This document shows positions 1-16,848 of a DNA stretch of 64,000 nt, in pieces. The stretch is from Sphaerotilus natans (GTDB lineage: Bacteria > Pseudomonadota > Gammaproteobacteria > Burkholderiales > Burkholderiaceae_C), in assembly GCF_900156335.1 (NCBI RefSeq), contig NZ_FTMZ01000008.1:62001-126000 (forward strand). Direction: 5' to 3'. Made by a program: the position numbers and the translations under genes. The notes below the pieces were generated by a model. The model was not told where the DNA came from and made no database searches. It worked only from the letters and a program-made list of their open reading frames with translations. The number at the start of each line of letters is the position of its first letter. The first letter of the stretch is position 1.

Positions 1-2092
1 AGATAGTTCAGCAGGCTGCGGTGCGTGACCTCGACGCCCTTGGGCCGACCGGTCGAGCCGGAGGTGTACAGCACATAGGCCAGGTGATCGGGACCGGCCG
101 GCAGGCCGGGCGGCGCGGTCGGCAGACCGTCGAGCCGGTCGATCTCGATGATCCGCTCCGCCCCCGGCGGACAGGCCTCGCGCAGGCGGGAGTGCGTCAG
201 CAGCACCTGAAGCCGCGCCTCCTCGCGCATCTGCAGCAGGCGTGCAGGCGGATGGGCCGGGTCCAGCGGCAGCCAGGCCCCGCCGGCCTTCAGGATGGCC
301 AGCAGGCCGACGGGCAGATCGGTCGTGCGCTCCACGCACAGCCCGACAGCCACCTCGGGGCCGACGCCAGCGGCGCGCAGCACCGCCGCCAGCCGGTCTG
401 ACCGCTCCTCCAGCGCCTGGTAGGACAGCGTCCCCTGGGTATCGCGGGCGGCGATGGCCTGCGGCGTGCGCCGGGTCTGGGCGTGGAGGCGCTGATGCAG
501 CGTCGAGCCGTCGGCCGCAGCGGCGAAGACGGTGGCGGTGTCGTTCCAGTCGTGCAGCAGCGTGCGGCGTTCGCTCTCGCCGAGCAGCGGCAGTTGGCCC
601 ACCGGCAGGTGCGGCGTGGCCACCATGCCCTCCAGCAGGCGCTGGTAGTGTCCGGCCATGCGCTCGATCGTGGCCGGCTCGAACAGGTCGCTGGCCCAGT
701 TCCAGGCGGGGGTCAAGGCCTGTTCGTCCTCCCAGACCGTCAGCGTCAGCTCGAACTTGGCCGCGTGGCGCGTCGATTCGAGCGGGCTGAAACGGGCCGG
801 CCCGAGCTTCAGCGTCTCGCGCGGCGTGTTCTGCAGCACGAACAGGACCTGGAACAGCGGGCTGAAGGCCAGCTGGCGCTCGGGCTGGAGCGCCTCGACG
901 ATCCGCTCGAAGGGCACGGCCTGGTGCTCGAAGGCGTCCAGCGTGGTGCGGCGCACCCGCGCCAGCAGCGTCGGCGTGTCCGGATCGTCCGACAGGTCGT
1001 GACGCAGCACCAGGGTGTTGACGAAGAAGCCCACCAGCGGCTCCAGCTCGGTCTGCGGCCGGTTGGCCACCGGCGTGCCGATGCACAGATCTTCCTGGCG
1101 GGTGTGGCGCATCAGCAGCACCGCGAAGGCGGCCTGCAGCAGCATGAACAGGGTCACCCCCTGTGCCTGTGCCAGCCGGCGCAGTTCCGTGGCCAGCGCG
1201 GGTGGCAGCGGGGCCAGCCGCCGCTCGCCGCGGTGGCTGGGCTGGGCGGGGCGCGGGTGGTCCGTCAGCAGCAGGGGGTGCGCGGGCACGCCGTCGAGCT
1301 GGCGGCGCCAGTAGGCGATCTGCCGTGTCAGTGCCGCCTCCTGCGCGGCATCGCGCTGCCAGAGCGCGACATCGGCGTACTGCAAGGGCAGCGGCGGCAG
1401 CGTGGCGCCGGCGTACAGCGTCGTCAGCTCGTGCGTCAGCACCCCGATCGACCAGCCGTCGGAGATGGCATGGTGCATCGTCACGAACAGCGCATGCGCT
1501 TCGGTGTCCAGCCGCACCAGCCGGACGCACCACAGCGGACCGCGCGCCAGATCGAAGACCTGGGCAGCCTCGGCATCGGCCAGGGCCTGCAGCGCGGCCT
1601 CACGCTTGTGCTCCGGAAGACCCGACAAGTCGGTGTGCTGCAACGCCAGCGAGGGCGGCAGAATGTGCTGGTGCGGGCCGCTTCCGTCATCGGGGAAGCA
1701 GGTGCGCAGCACCTCGTGCCGGCGCTCGATCTCGCGCCAGGCGGCCTCCAGGGCATCCACGTCGAGCGGCCCGTGCAGCCGCAGGGCCAGCGCGATGTTG
1801 TAGGTCGCACCGGGACCGTCGAGCTGGTCAAGGAACCACAGGCGCTGCTGGGACCACGACAGCGGCAGCCGCGGCGGACGGGGCGGCGCCACGATGGCCA
1901 GCCCGGTCGCGGCCGGCGCGGCATGTCGGCGCAGGAATTCGATCAGCCCAGGCTTGTGCGCCCGCAGCCGGGCGATCAGCTCCGGCGGCAGCCGGCCGGC
2001 CGGGCCGTTGACGCGCAGTGCCTCGCCCTCAAGCGACAACCGGATGTCGCGTGCGGCCAGATCGGCCACCAGATCCAGGACATCGCTCGTGC

Positions 2093-2096
<4 letters not shown>
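1..2096 (-). CDS. NRPS 'E' (docking-C-A..., truncated by window edge)
   Basis: This is the last assembly-line gene in view; about 698 codons are present and the 3' end lies outside the window. The first ~55 residues resemble a TubC-type N-terminal docking domain. A condensation domain follows, with the opening LSWSQQRLWFL near residue 80 and the catalytic HHAISDGW near residue 208, the pattern of ordinary L-accepting C domains. An adenylation domain starts near residue 545 and is cut just after core motif A3 (LYTSGSTGRPKG), so its specificity pocket is not visible. The start codon overlaps the stop of the upstream hybrid gene (ATGA at 2093-2096), which implies translational coupling. The protein should take the peptidyl chain from the PCP at the C-terminus of protein D and add one amino acid. 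Whether it also carries the release domain cannot be seen. Confidence 0.95.
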
Positions 2097-9994
<7,898 letters not shown>

Positions 9995-10019
9995 GTCGTC
10001 GTGTTCACGGTCATTCAGA

Positions 10020-13000
10020 TCAGTCAAGGGAGGTCTCCTCGGTGCGCGCGTCCTTGCGGATCTGGCGCTGGCGCAGGCCGGCACCGCGGGCCGTGCGCCG
10101 GGCCTCGGCACGGCGGCTGTCGTCGGGGGGCGGGGCGGGGCTGGCTGTGGACTCGCCGCCGTGGCCGTCCCACGAGCCGGCCGTCGCCAGGTGGCGCGCC
10201 AGCGTGGCCACGGTCGGGTGGCGGAACAGGTCCACCAGGCCGAGGGCCGGCACGCCCCAGTCGTCGAGCCGGTTCTTCAGCTTCACCAGCAGCAGCGAAT
10301 GGCCACCCAGCTCGAAGAAGCTGTCGTCGCGGCCGACCTGCTCGATCTGCAGCAGCTCCTGCCACAGCGCGGTGAGCCGGCGCTCCAGCGCGTTCTGCGG
10401 CGCCATCGGCGAGTCCGTGCGCGGCGCGGCCGTGGGGGCCGGCAGCGCCCGGCGATCGACCTTGCCGCTGGGATTGCGCGGCAGCGCGTCCAGGCGAACC
10501 CAGGCTGCAGGCAGCATGAAGGCCGGCAGGCGCGTGCTGGCGAAGGCGCGCAGCACGCCGCTGTCCGGAGCTTCGACCCCGGAGGCGGTGACGGTGTACG
10601 CCACCAGCCGCGGCTCGCCCGGGCGGTCCTCGCGGACGATGACGGCGGCATCGGCCAGCGCCGGATGGGTGCGCAGGACCGCCTCGATCTCGCCCAGCTC
10701 GACGCGGAAGCCCCGCAGCTTGACCTGGTGGTCGATGCGGCCGAGGAACTCCAGGGGGCCGTCGCCGAGCCGGCGCGCCAGGTCGCCCGTGCGGTACAGC
10801 CGCTCGCGCCGCCCCATCACCGTCCGCTCGACGAACTTGTCGGCGGTCAGATCAGGCCGGTTCAGGTAGCCCCGGGCCAGACCGACCCCGGCGATGCACA
10901 GCTCACCCGGCACGCCCACCGGCACGACCTGGCCCGCCGTGTCCAGCAGGTGCAGGCGGGTGTTGGCGACGGGGCGGCCGATGGGCACGGTCTGGGGGCC
11001 GTCCACCGGCTGCGTCACCTCGAAGAAGCTGGTGCCGACGGTGGCTTCGGTCGGGCCGTAGCCGTTCAGGAACCGCCGCCCTCGGCTCCAGCGCAGGGCC
11101 AGCGTCCACGGACAGGCTTCGCCGACCGCCACGACGGTGGCCAGATGCGGGAAGGCTTCCGGGTCAAGCGTGGCCAGCAACGACGGTGGCAGGGTCGCCA
11201 CCGTCACCCGTTCCTGCTGCAGCAATGCGACCTTGGCGAGCGGATCGGCGCGCGTCTGCGGCGTTGCCAGCACCAGCGTGGCGCCGGCCGCCAGCGTCAC
11301 CAGGATCTCGAACACTGCGCCGTCGAAGCCCCACGCCGCGAACTGGGCGAAGCGGCTTTCGGGGGTGAGCTGGCCCAGCGTGATGAAGTCCTCGGCCAGG
11401 TTCACCAGCCCGCGGTGCGGCAGCAGCACACCCTTGGGCTGGCCGGTCGAACCGGAGGTGTAGATCACGTAGGCGAGATCGTCCGGCGCCACTGCGGGCA
11501 CCTCGGCCACCGCGTCCGCCTCGACCTCACCCTCGGCGGGCCGCTCGCACAGCGTGTCCAGGTCCAGCGTCTGCACGGTCGCCTTGAGGCCCTTCAGCGC
11601 GGCCATGGCGGCGGGCCATGTTGTGGTCTGGGTCAGCAGCACCTGGACGCCAGCGTCCTCCAGGATGCCGACCAGGCGTTCATGCGGATAGTGCGGGTCC
11701 AGCGGCAGGAAGGCGCCACCGGCCTTCAGCGTGCCCAGCATGCCGGTCACCAGGGCCGGGCCGCTGTCCACCCAGAGGGCCACCAGCGCCCCCCGACCGA
11801 CACCCGCCCGGCGCAGGTGCCGCGCCAGCCGGTCGGCGCGTGCATCCAGTGCCTGGTAGCTGACCGGCTCCCCGCCGCACACCAGCGCGACCGCCTGCGG
11901 ACGCCTCCTGGCCTGGGCTTCGAACAGTTGGTGGACACAGGAGGTGGCCGAGTACGGCGTGTCGGTGGCGTTCCAGGCCTGCAACTGCTGCTGCTCGGCC
12001 GCGGTGAGCATCGGCAGGCGGCTGATCGCCGTGTCCGGCGCGCCACGGGCGTCGACCGTGGCCACGACCGCCTCCAGCAGCGTCGTGTAGTGCCCCGCCA
12101 TGCGGGCGATGGTGTCGGCGTGGAACAGGTCAGCGTTGTGGTCGAACACCAGGCGCAGGCGTCCCCCGTGCTCATCGGCCAGCAGCGCTAGGTCAAACTG
12201 GCCCGCACCCTGCCCGCCGGTCTCGGCCAGCGCCCACGGCGTCATCTGCAGGCCGGCGGCGGTCAGGGGCTCGGCCTCGTCCTGCTGACCCAGCAGGAAC
12301 AGCGTCTGCACCAGCGGCGGCACGCTCGGATCGCGCTGTGGCAGCAGCTCCTGCACCAGCGCGGAGAACGGGTAGTGCTGGTGCGCCAGCGCACCGGCCA
12401 CCGTCTGCGCGACCTGATCGAGGAAGTCGGCGAAGTCCGGCGAGGCGTCCGGGTCGTGGCGCGAACGCAGCGCGATCAGGTTGACGAAGTAGCCGACCAC
12501 CGGCGCGAACTCGTCGCGGGTGCGGCCGGCCTCGGGTGCCGTGCCGACCAGCAGGTCGGACTGGCCGGTGGTGCGGTGCAACTGCACCAGGTACACCGCC
12601 AGCAGCAGCGTGAACAGGCTGACCCGCTGGCGCCGCGCCAGCGCCTTGACGCGCTGCGTCAGGTCCGCGTCCAGATGCCAGACATGGGCGCGGCCGTTGA
12701 AGGTGCGGGTCGGTGGGCGGGGCACGTCCAGCGGCAGTTGCAGCACCGGCAGCTCGCCCGCCAACTGCTGGTGCCACCAGGCGCGCAGGCGCGGTCCGGC
12801 CGTCTCCAGCAGCCCTTGTTCCCAGCGCACGAAGTCGGCCCAGCCGTGGCGCAGCGGCGGCAGCGCGGCCACCGTGCCCGCGCAGCGCGCTGCATAGCCC
12901 TGCGCCAGCTCGCGGGTCAGGATCTCGCCCGAGCCGGCATCGGTGGCCAGGTGGTGGATCGACAGCACCAGCAGGTGATCGTCGTCGGCGTGGCGGATCA

Positions 13001-16000
13001 GCACGGGGCGGAACACGGCCTGCGTCAGGTCGAACGGCTGCGTGAACTGCGCGCGGACTTGCGCCGCCAGCGCATCCGCGTCCAGCCCGACCGCATCGAC
13101 CTCGGCCAGCACGACTCGCGTGGGCGGCAGCACCTGCTGCATCGGCCCGCCGTCTTCGACGCGCACGACCCGTCGCAGCGCGGCATGACGCGCCACCAGA
13201 TCGGTCAGCGTCTGCTGCAGCGCCTCACGCTGCAGCGGGCCCTGCAGCCGCAGCACCCGCCCGGAGTTCCAGGCGTGGCTGAGCGGCGCGCTCTGCTGCA
13301 GGAACCACAGGGCGCGCTGACCGTGCGACAGCGGACAGCGGACCGCCTCCTCGGTCACGACCGGCAGGGGCGCCGCAAAGGCCATCGCCATCGGATCGGG
13401 TGTGTCCTCCACCCCGGTCTCGTCCAGCGCGGCGGCCAATGCGGCGACGCTGCGCAGCCGGTAGAGCTGCGTGGCCGTCACGGCCCGGTCCAGCCGTTGC
13501 TGCGCCAGGCGTACCAGCTTCAGGGCCAGCAGCGAATGCCCGCCCAGCTCGAAGAAGTCGTCATGCACACCGACCGCCGGCCGCCCGAGCACCTCGGCGA
13601 AGACGGCCGCCAACGTGGCCTCGACGGGCGTGCGCGGGGCGACCAGCCCGTTGCCCGATGGGTCGTTCGCCGTGTCGATCTCCGGTGCGGGCAGTGCGCG
13701 GCGGTCGATCTTGCCGTTCGGGGTCAGCGGCAGCCGCGCATGCACCATGAGGTGTGTCGGCACCAGGTGCGCGGGCAGGCGCTGCTGCAGCCAGCGGCGC
13801 AGCGCCGTGCCGAGTGCGGCGGCCCCGGCGGTGTCGGCGATGTCCTTCAGCCCGACATGGCCGACCAGCACGGCGTCGGCCCCTTGCCCGTGGACGACGG
13901 CCGCGGCGGCGACGACGGCCGGGTGGGCGACCAGCGCCGCCTCGATCTCGCCAGGCTCGATGCGGAAGCCGCGCAGCTTGATCTGGTGGTCGATGCGGCC
14001 GAGGTAGTCCAGTTCGCCATCCGGCCGCCAGCGGGCCAGATCGCCGGTGCGGTAGAGCCGCTCGCGCCGGCCGCCCAGCTCCACCTCGATGAATCGTTCG
14101 GCCGTGAGGTCGGGGCGGTTCAGGTAACCGCGCGCCAGCCCCGTCCCGGCGATGCACAGCTCGCCCGGCACGCCCGGCGGCACGTGCTGCAGGTGCGCAT
14201 CCAGCAGGTGGATGCGGGTGTTGTCGATCGGCCGGCCGATCGGTGTCGGCGCCTGCGCATCCATCGCCGCGGTGAAGCGGTGGAAGGTCGAGCAGATGGT
14301 GGTCTCGGTCGGGCCGTAGCCGTTGACGATCACCAGGCCCTGCACTCCAGCGGCGTCCTGCCAGGCCTGCAGCAGCCCTTGCCGGATCGACTCGACGCCC
14401 ACCAGCAGGCGGCGCAGCGGAAGATCCCGGCCCAGTGCGTCGAGCAGGGGCTCCAGCAGCGCGGGCGGAACGTAAGCGCTGTCGATGCCGCAGGTTCGGA
14501 TGGTGCGGGCCAGCTGCTCCGGCGCGAGCAGCAGGTCGCGGGGCACGATGTGCAGGGCGCCGCCAAAGCCCAGCGTGCCGTGAAGCTCCCACACCGCCAC
14601 GTCGAAGCCGAACGGGGCGAGCGTCAGGCTCCGGAAGCCGGGCGCCAGCGGGGCCACGCGGTGGAAGGCTGTGACCAGGTTCGTCAGCGCGCGGTGCGGC
14701 AGGCAGGCCCCCTTCGGCTGCCCGGTCGAGCCGGAGGTGTAGATCACATAGGCCAGGTCGTCGGGTCCGGTGCGACGCGCTGGCCGATCGGCCGGAAATG
14801 CGCCCCAGGCATCCGGTTCGTCCAGACCGAGCAGCACACAGCCTGCGGGCGCCAGGGCCGCGACCTGCTCGGCCAGCGCCTGCTGGGTCAGCACCAGGCC
14901 GGCGCCGCAGTCTTCGAGCAGGAAGCGCAGGCGCTCCGGCGGATAGTCCGGGTCGAGCGGCACGTAGGCGCCGCCGGCCTTCAGGATGCCGAGCACGCCG
15001 GCCACCATGTCCGGCGAGCGCGACACGCACAGGCCGACCAGCGTGTCCGGGCCGACCCCGCGTGCGATCAGCGCCTGGGCGATGCGGTTGGCGCGGGCGT
15101 CGAGGTCGGCGTAGCTGAGCGAGGTGTCCCCGCAGACGACGGCGGGCGCCGCCGGCGTGGCCGTGGCGTGGGCCTCGAACAGATCCACGAGCGTCCAGCC
15201 CTGCGGGTCGTTGCGCTCGGTCGCGTTCCAGGCGAGCAGTTGCCGCTGCTCGGCATCGGTCAGCAAGGGCAGCGCGTGAATGTCCGCCTCGGGGTTGGCG
15301 ACGATGCCCTGCAGCAGCACCTGCAGGTGCCCGGCCATCGCGGCGATCTGCGTGTCCTCGAAGCGTCCAGCGTTGTAGGTGAACATGGCCGTCAGGACGC
15401 CGCCGCGGTCCAGGACGGTCAGCGTCAGCGCCTGCGGCATGCCGCGCTGCTCGCTCGCCAGGGGCTGCAGCAGCGTGTCGGTGGTTACCGCGTCCGCCTG
15501 GCGCAGCGCGACGCAGACGAAGCCCGCGATGCCGGTGTGCAGCCGCTGCGGCGTGGCGTGGGTCTGCAGCAGGCGCATCATCTCGGCGTGCGGCCAGGCC
15601 TGGTGCGCGAGGGCTTGTTGCTGCGCCGCCTGCGTGCGCTGCAGCAGCGTGGCAAAGGTCGGCGCGCCGCCCAGGTCCGCGCGCAGCAGCACCGGGTTGG
15701 CGAAGTAGCCCACCGTGTCGGTCCAGCCCGGCAGCGCGCGGGTGGTGGCCGGGGACGCGATCAGGAACTGTGATTGCCCGCCGTGCCGGCCGAGCAGCAC
15801 CTGCCAGGCGGCCAGCAGCACGGCGTACAGCGTGCTGCGCCTGGCGCGGGCCAGCGCGCGCAGTCCGTCCGCCAGACCGGCGTCGAGCGTCACGCAGTGC
15901 CGGCGGGCCTCGCCATCGGCGTGGCCGACGGTCGGCAGGTCCAGCAGCGCAGGCTCGCCGCTCAGCGCGTCGCGCCAGTAGGCCGCCAGCGCGTCGCCCT

Positions 16001-16823
16001 GCGCCGCAAGCGTGTCGCGCTCCCAGCGCACGAAGTCGTGCGGGCTCAGGTGTCCGGGATCGGTCACCGCCGCCGCGACCGACCCTTGGCCCGCGACCCG
16101 CTCGTGGTAGAGCGCAGCGAGGTCGTGGCGCAGGATCTCCTGGCTGGTGTAGTCGGTGGCGATGTGGTGGATCGACCCGTGCAGCTGGGCCTCGACCGCG
16201 CCGGATGGCGTGCTCACTTCCAGCACCGCCATGCGCATGACCGGGCCGCGGGCGAGGTCGAAGGGCTTGTCGGCAAACGCCCGGCGCCAAGCCTCGACCT
16301 GCGCCGCATCCCAGCCCCGGCCGTCGACGACCGTGAAATCCGGTTCGGCCTCGACGAGCAGGCGCTGCACCGGCTGCACCGCGTCGGTGGCCTCGGGACT
16401 GTCGGGTCTGTCGGGTCTGTCGCATCTCTCGGAGAGCGGATAGACGGTGCGCAGGATCGGGTGCCGCTGCAGCAGCGCGCGCGTGGCCTGGCGCAGCGTG
16501 TCGAAGCAGGTGCCCGCCGGCAGGCGGTCGATGCTGACCAGGTGGTAGCGGCTGCTGGTGGGGTCGATCTGCCAGTCCAGCCACAGGCCGAGCTGCCCTT
16601 GCGACAGCGGGCTGTCGGCCTGTCCGGCTCCGAAGGCCTCGCGCTCGGCCAGCCAGGCCAGGATGGCCGGCTTGTGCAGGCGCAGCGATGCCAGCGCCTC
16701 CGGGGGCAGCCCTGCGCGCGGGGCGCGAAAGCGCAGCTGCTCACCCTCGCGCCAGAGCGTGATGTCGCGTGCAGCCAGGTCGGCGAGCAGCTCGACGACG
16801 TTGAAGTGGGTGTCAGTCTTCAT
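10020..16823 (-). CDS. Bimodular NRPS 'C': docking-C-A-PCP-C-A-PCP
   Basis: A 2267-residue protein that adds two amino acids to the polyketide chain. Residues 1-60 resemble a TubC-type docking domain and are clearly similar to the N-terminus of protein E. C1 (~75-500) starts LSQGQLGLW and has HHIATDY near residue 222. A1 (~500-1010, YTSGSTGQPKG) has an approximate pocket D-V-W-Y-L-G-G-I-C-K. PCP1 is near 1090 (ELGGHSLLAL). C2 (~1150-1600) starts LSHGQRALWF and has HHLATDA near 1288. A2 (~1600-2100) has an approximate pocket D-G-F-T-V-V-G-V-G-K, and PCP2 is near 2170. Both C domains keep the catalytic HHxxxD but lack the following glycine, and they resemble the acyl-accepting or hybrid C class. 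I do not assign substrates. No epimerase or methyltransferase insert is visible. ATG 16823 sits 25 nt after the stop of gene B. Confidence 0.95.
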   Translation of the reverse strand: MKTDTHFNVVELLADLAARDITLWREGEQLRFRAPRAGLPPEALASLRLHKPAILAWLAEREAFGAGQADSPLSQGQLGLWLDWQIDPTSSRYHLVSIDRLPAGTCFDTLRQATRALLQRHPILRTVYPLSERCDRPDRPDSPEATDAVQPVQRLLVEAEPDFTVVDGRGWDAAQVEAWRRAFADKPFDLARGPVMRMAVLEVSTPSGAVEAQLHGSIHHIATDYTSQEILRHDLAALYHERVAGQGSVAAAVTDPGHLSPHDFVRWERDTLAAQGDALAAYWRDALSGEPALLDLPTVGHADGEARRHCVTLDAGLADGLRALARARRSTLYAVLLAAWQVLLGRHGGQSQFLIASPATTRALPGWTDTVGYFANPVLLRADLGGAPTFATLLQRTQAAQQQALAHQAWPHAEMMRLLQTHATPQRLHTGIAGFVCVALRQADAVTTDTLLQPLASEQRGMPQALTLTVLDRGGVLTAMFTYNAGRFEDTQIAAMAGHLQVLLQGIVANPEADIHALPLLTDAEQRQLLAWNATERNDPQGWTLVDLFEAHATATPAAPAVVCGDTSLSYADLDARANRIAQALIARGVGPDTLVGLCVSRSPDMVAGVLGILKAGGAYVPLDPDYPPERLRFLLEDCGAGLVLTQQALAEQVAALAPAGCVLLGLDEPDAWGAFPADRPARRTGPDDLAYVIYTSGSTGQPKGACLPHRALTNLVTAFHRVAPLAPGFRSLTLAPFGFDVAVWELHGTLGFGGALHIVPRDLLLAPEQLARTIRTCGIDSAYVPPALLEPLLDALGRDLPLRRLLVGVESIRQGLLQAWQDAAGVQGLVIVNGYGPTETTICSTFHRFTAAMDAQAPTPIGRPIDNTRIHLLDAHLQHVPPGVPGELCIAGTGLARGYLNRPDLTAERFIEVELGGRRERLYRTGDLARWRPDGELDYLGRIDHQIKLRGFRIEPGEIEAALVAHPAVVAAAAVVHGQGADAVLVGHVGLKDIADTAGAAALGTALRRWLQQRLPAHLVPTHLMVHARLPLTPNGKIDRRALPAPEIDTANDPSGNGLVAPRTPVEATLAAVFAEVLGRPAVGVHDDFFELGGHSLLALKLVRLAQQRLDRAVTATQLYRLRSVAALAAALDETGVEDTPDPMAMAFAAPLPVVTEEAVRCPLSHGQRALWFLQQSAPLSHAWNSGRVLRLQGPLQREALQQTLTDLVARHAALRRVVRVEDGGPMQQVLPPTRVVLAEVDAVGLDADALAAQVRAQFTQPFDLTQAVFRPVLIRHADDDHLLVLSIHHLATDAGSGEILTRELAQGYAARCAGTVAALPPLRHGWADFVRWEQGLLETAGPRLRAWWHQQLAGELPVLQLPLDVPRPPTRTFNGRAHVWHLDADLTQRVKALARRQRVSLFTLLLAVYLVQLHRTTGQSDLLVGTAPEAGRTRDEFAPVVGYFVNLIALRSRHDPDASPDFADFLDQVAQTVAGALAHQHYPFSALVQELLPQRDPSVPPLVQTLFLLGQQDEAEPLTAAGLQMTPWALAETGGQGAGQFDLALLADEHGGRLRLVFDHNADLFHADTIARMAGHYTTLLEAVVATVDARGAPDTAISRLPMLTAAEQQQLQAWNATDTPYSATSCVHQLFEAQARRRPQAVALVCGGEPVSYQALDARADRLARHLRRAGVGRGALVALWVDSGPALVTGMLGTLKAGGAFLPLDPHYPHERLVGILEDAGVQVLLTQTTTWPAAMAALKGLKATVQTLDLDTLCERPAEGEVEADAVAEVPAVAPDDLAYVIYTSGSTGQPKGVLLPHRGLVNLAEDFITLGQLTPESRFAQFAAWGFDGAVFEILVTLAAGATLVLATPQTRADPLAKVALLQQERVTVATLPPSLLATLDPEAFPHLATVVAVGEACPWTLALRWSRGRRFLNGYGPTEATVGTSFFEVTQPVDGPQTVPIGRPVANTRLHLLDTAGQVVPVGVPGELCIAGVGLARGYLNRPDLTADKFVERTVMGRRERLYRTGDLARRLGDGPLEFLGRIDHQVKLRGFRVELGEIEAVLRTHPALADAAVIVREDRPGEPRLVAYTVTASGVEAPDSGVLRAFASTRLPAFMLPAAWVRLDALPRNPSGKVDRRALPAPTAAPRTDSPMAPQNALERRLTALWQELLQIEQVGRDDSFFELGGHSLLLVKLKNRLDDWGVPALGLVDLFRHPTVATLARHLATAGSWDGHGGESTASPAPPPDDSRRAEARRTARGAGLRQRQIRKDARTEETSLD

Positions 16824-16848
16824 GCTTCATGTCCACTCTTCAGCGGGT

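Noticed and set aside
16390-16430. Short tandem repeat (TCGGGTCTG units) in the first C domain of NRPS C
   Set aside because: It only encodes a small Arg-Pro-Asp loop repeat in a variable part of the domain.
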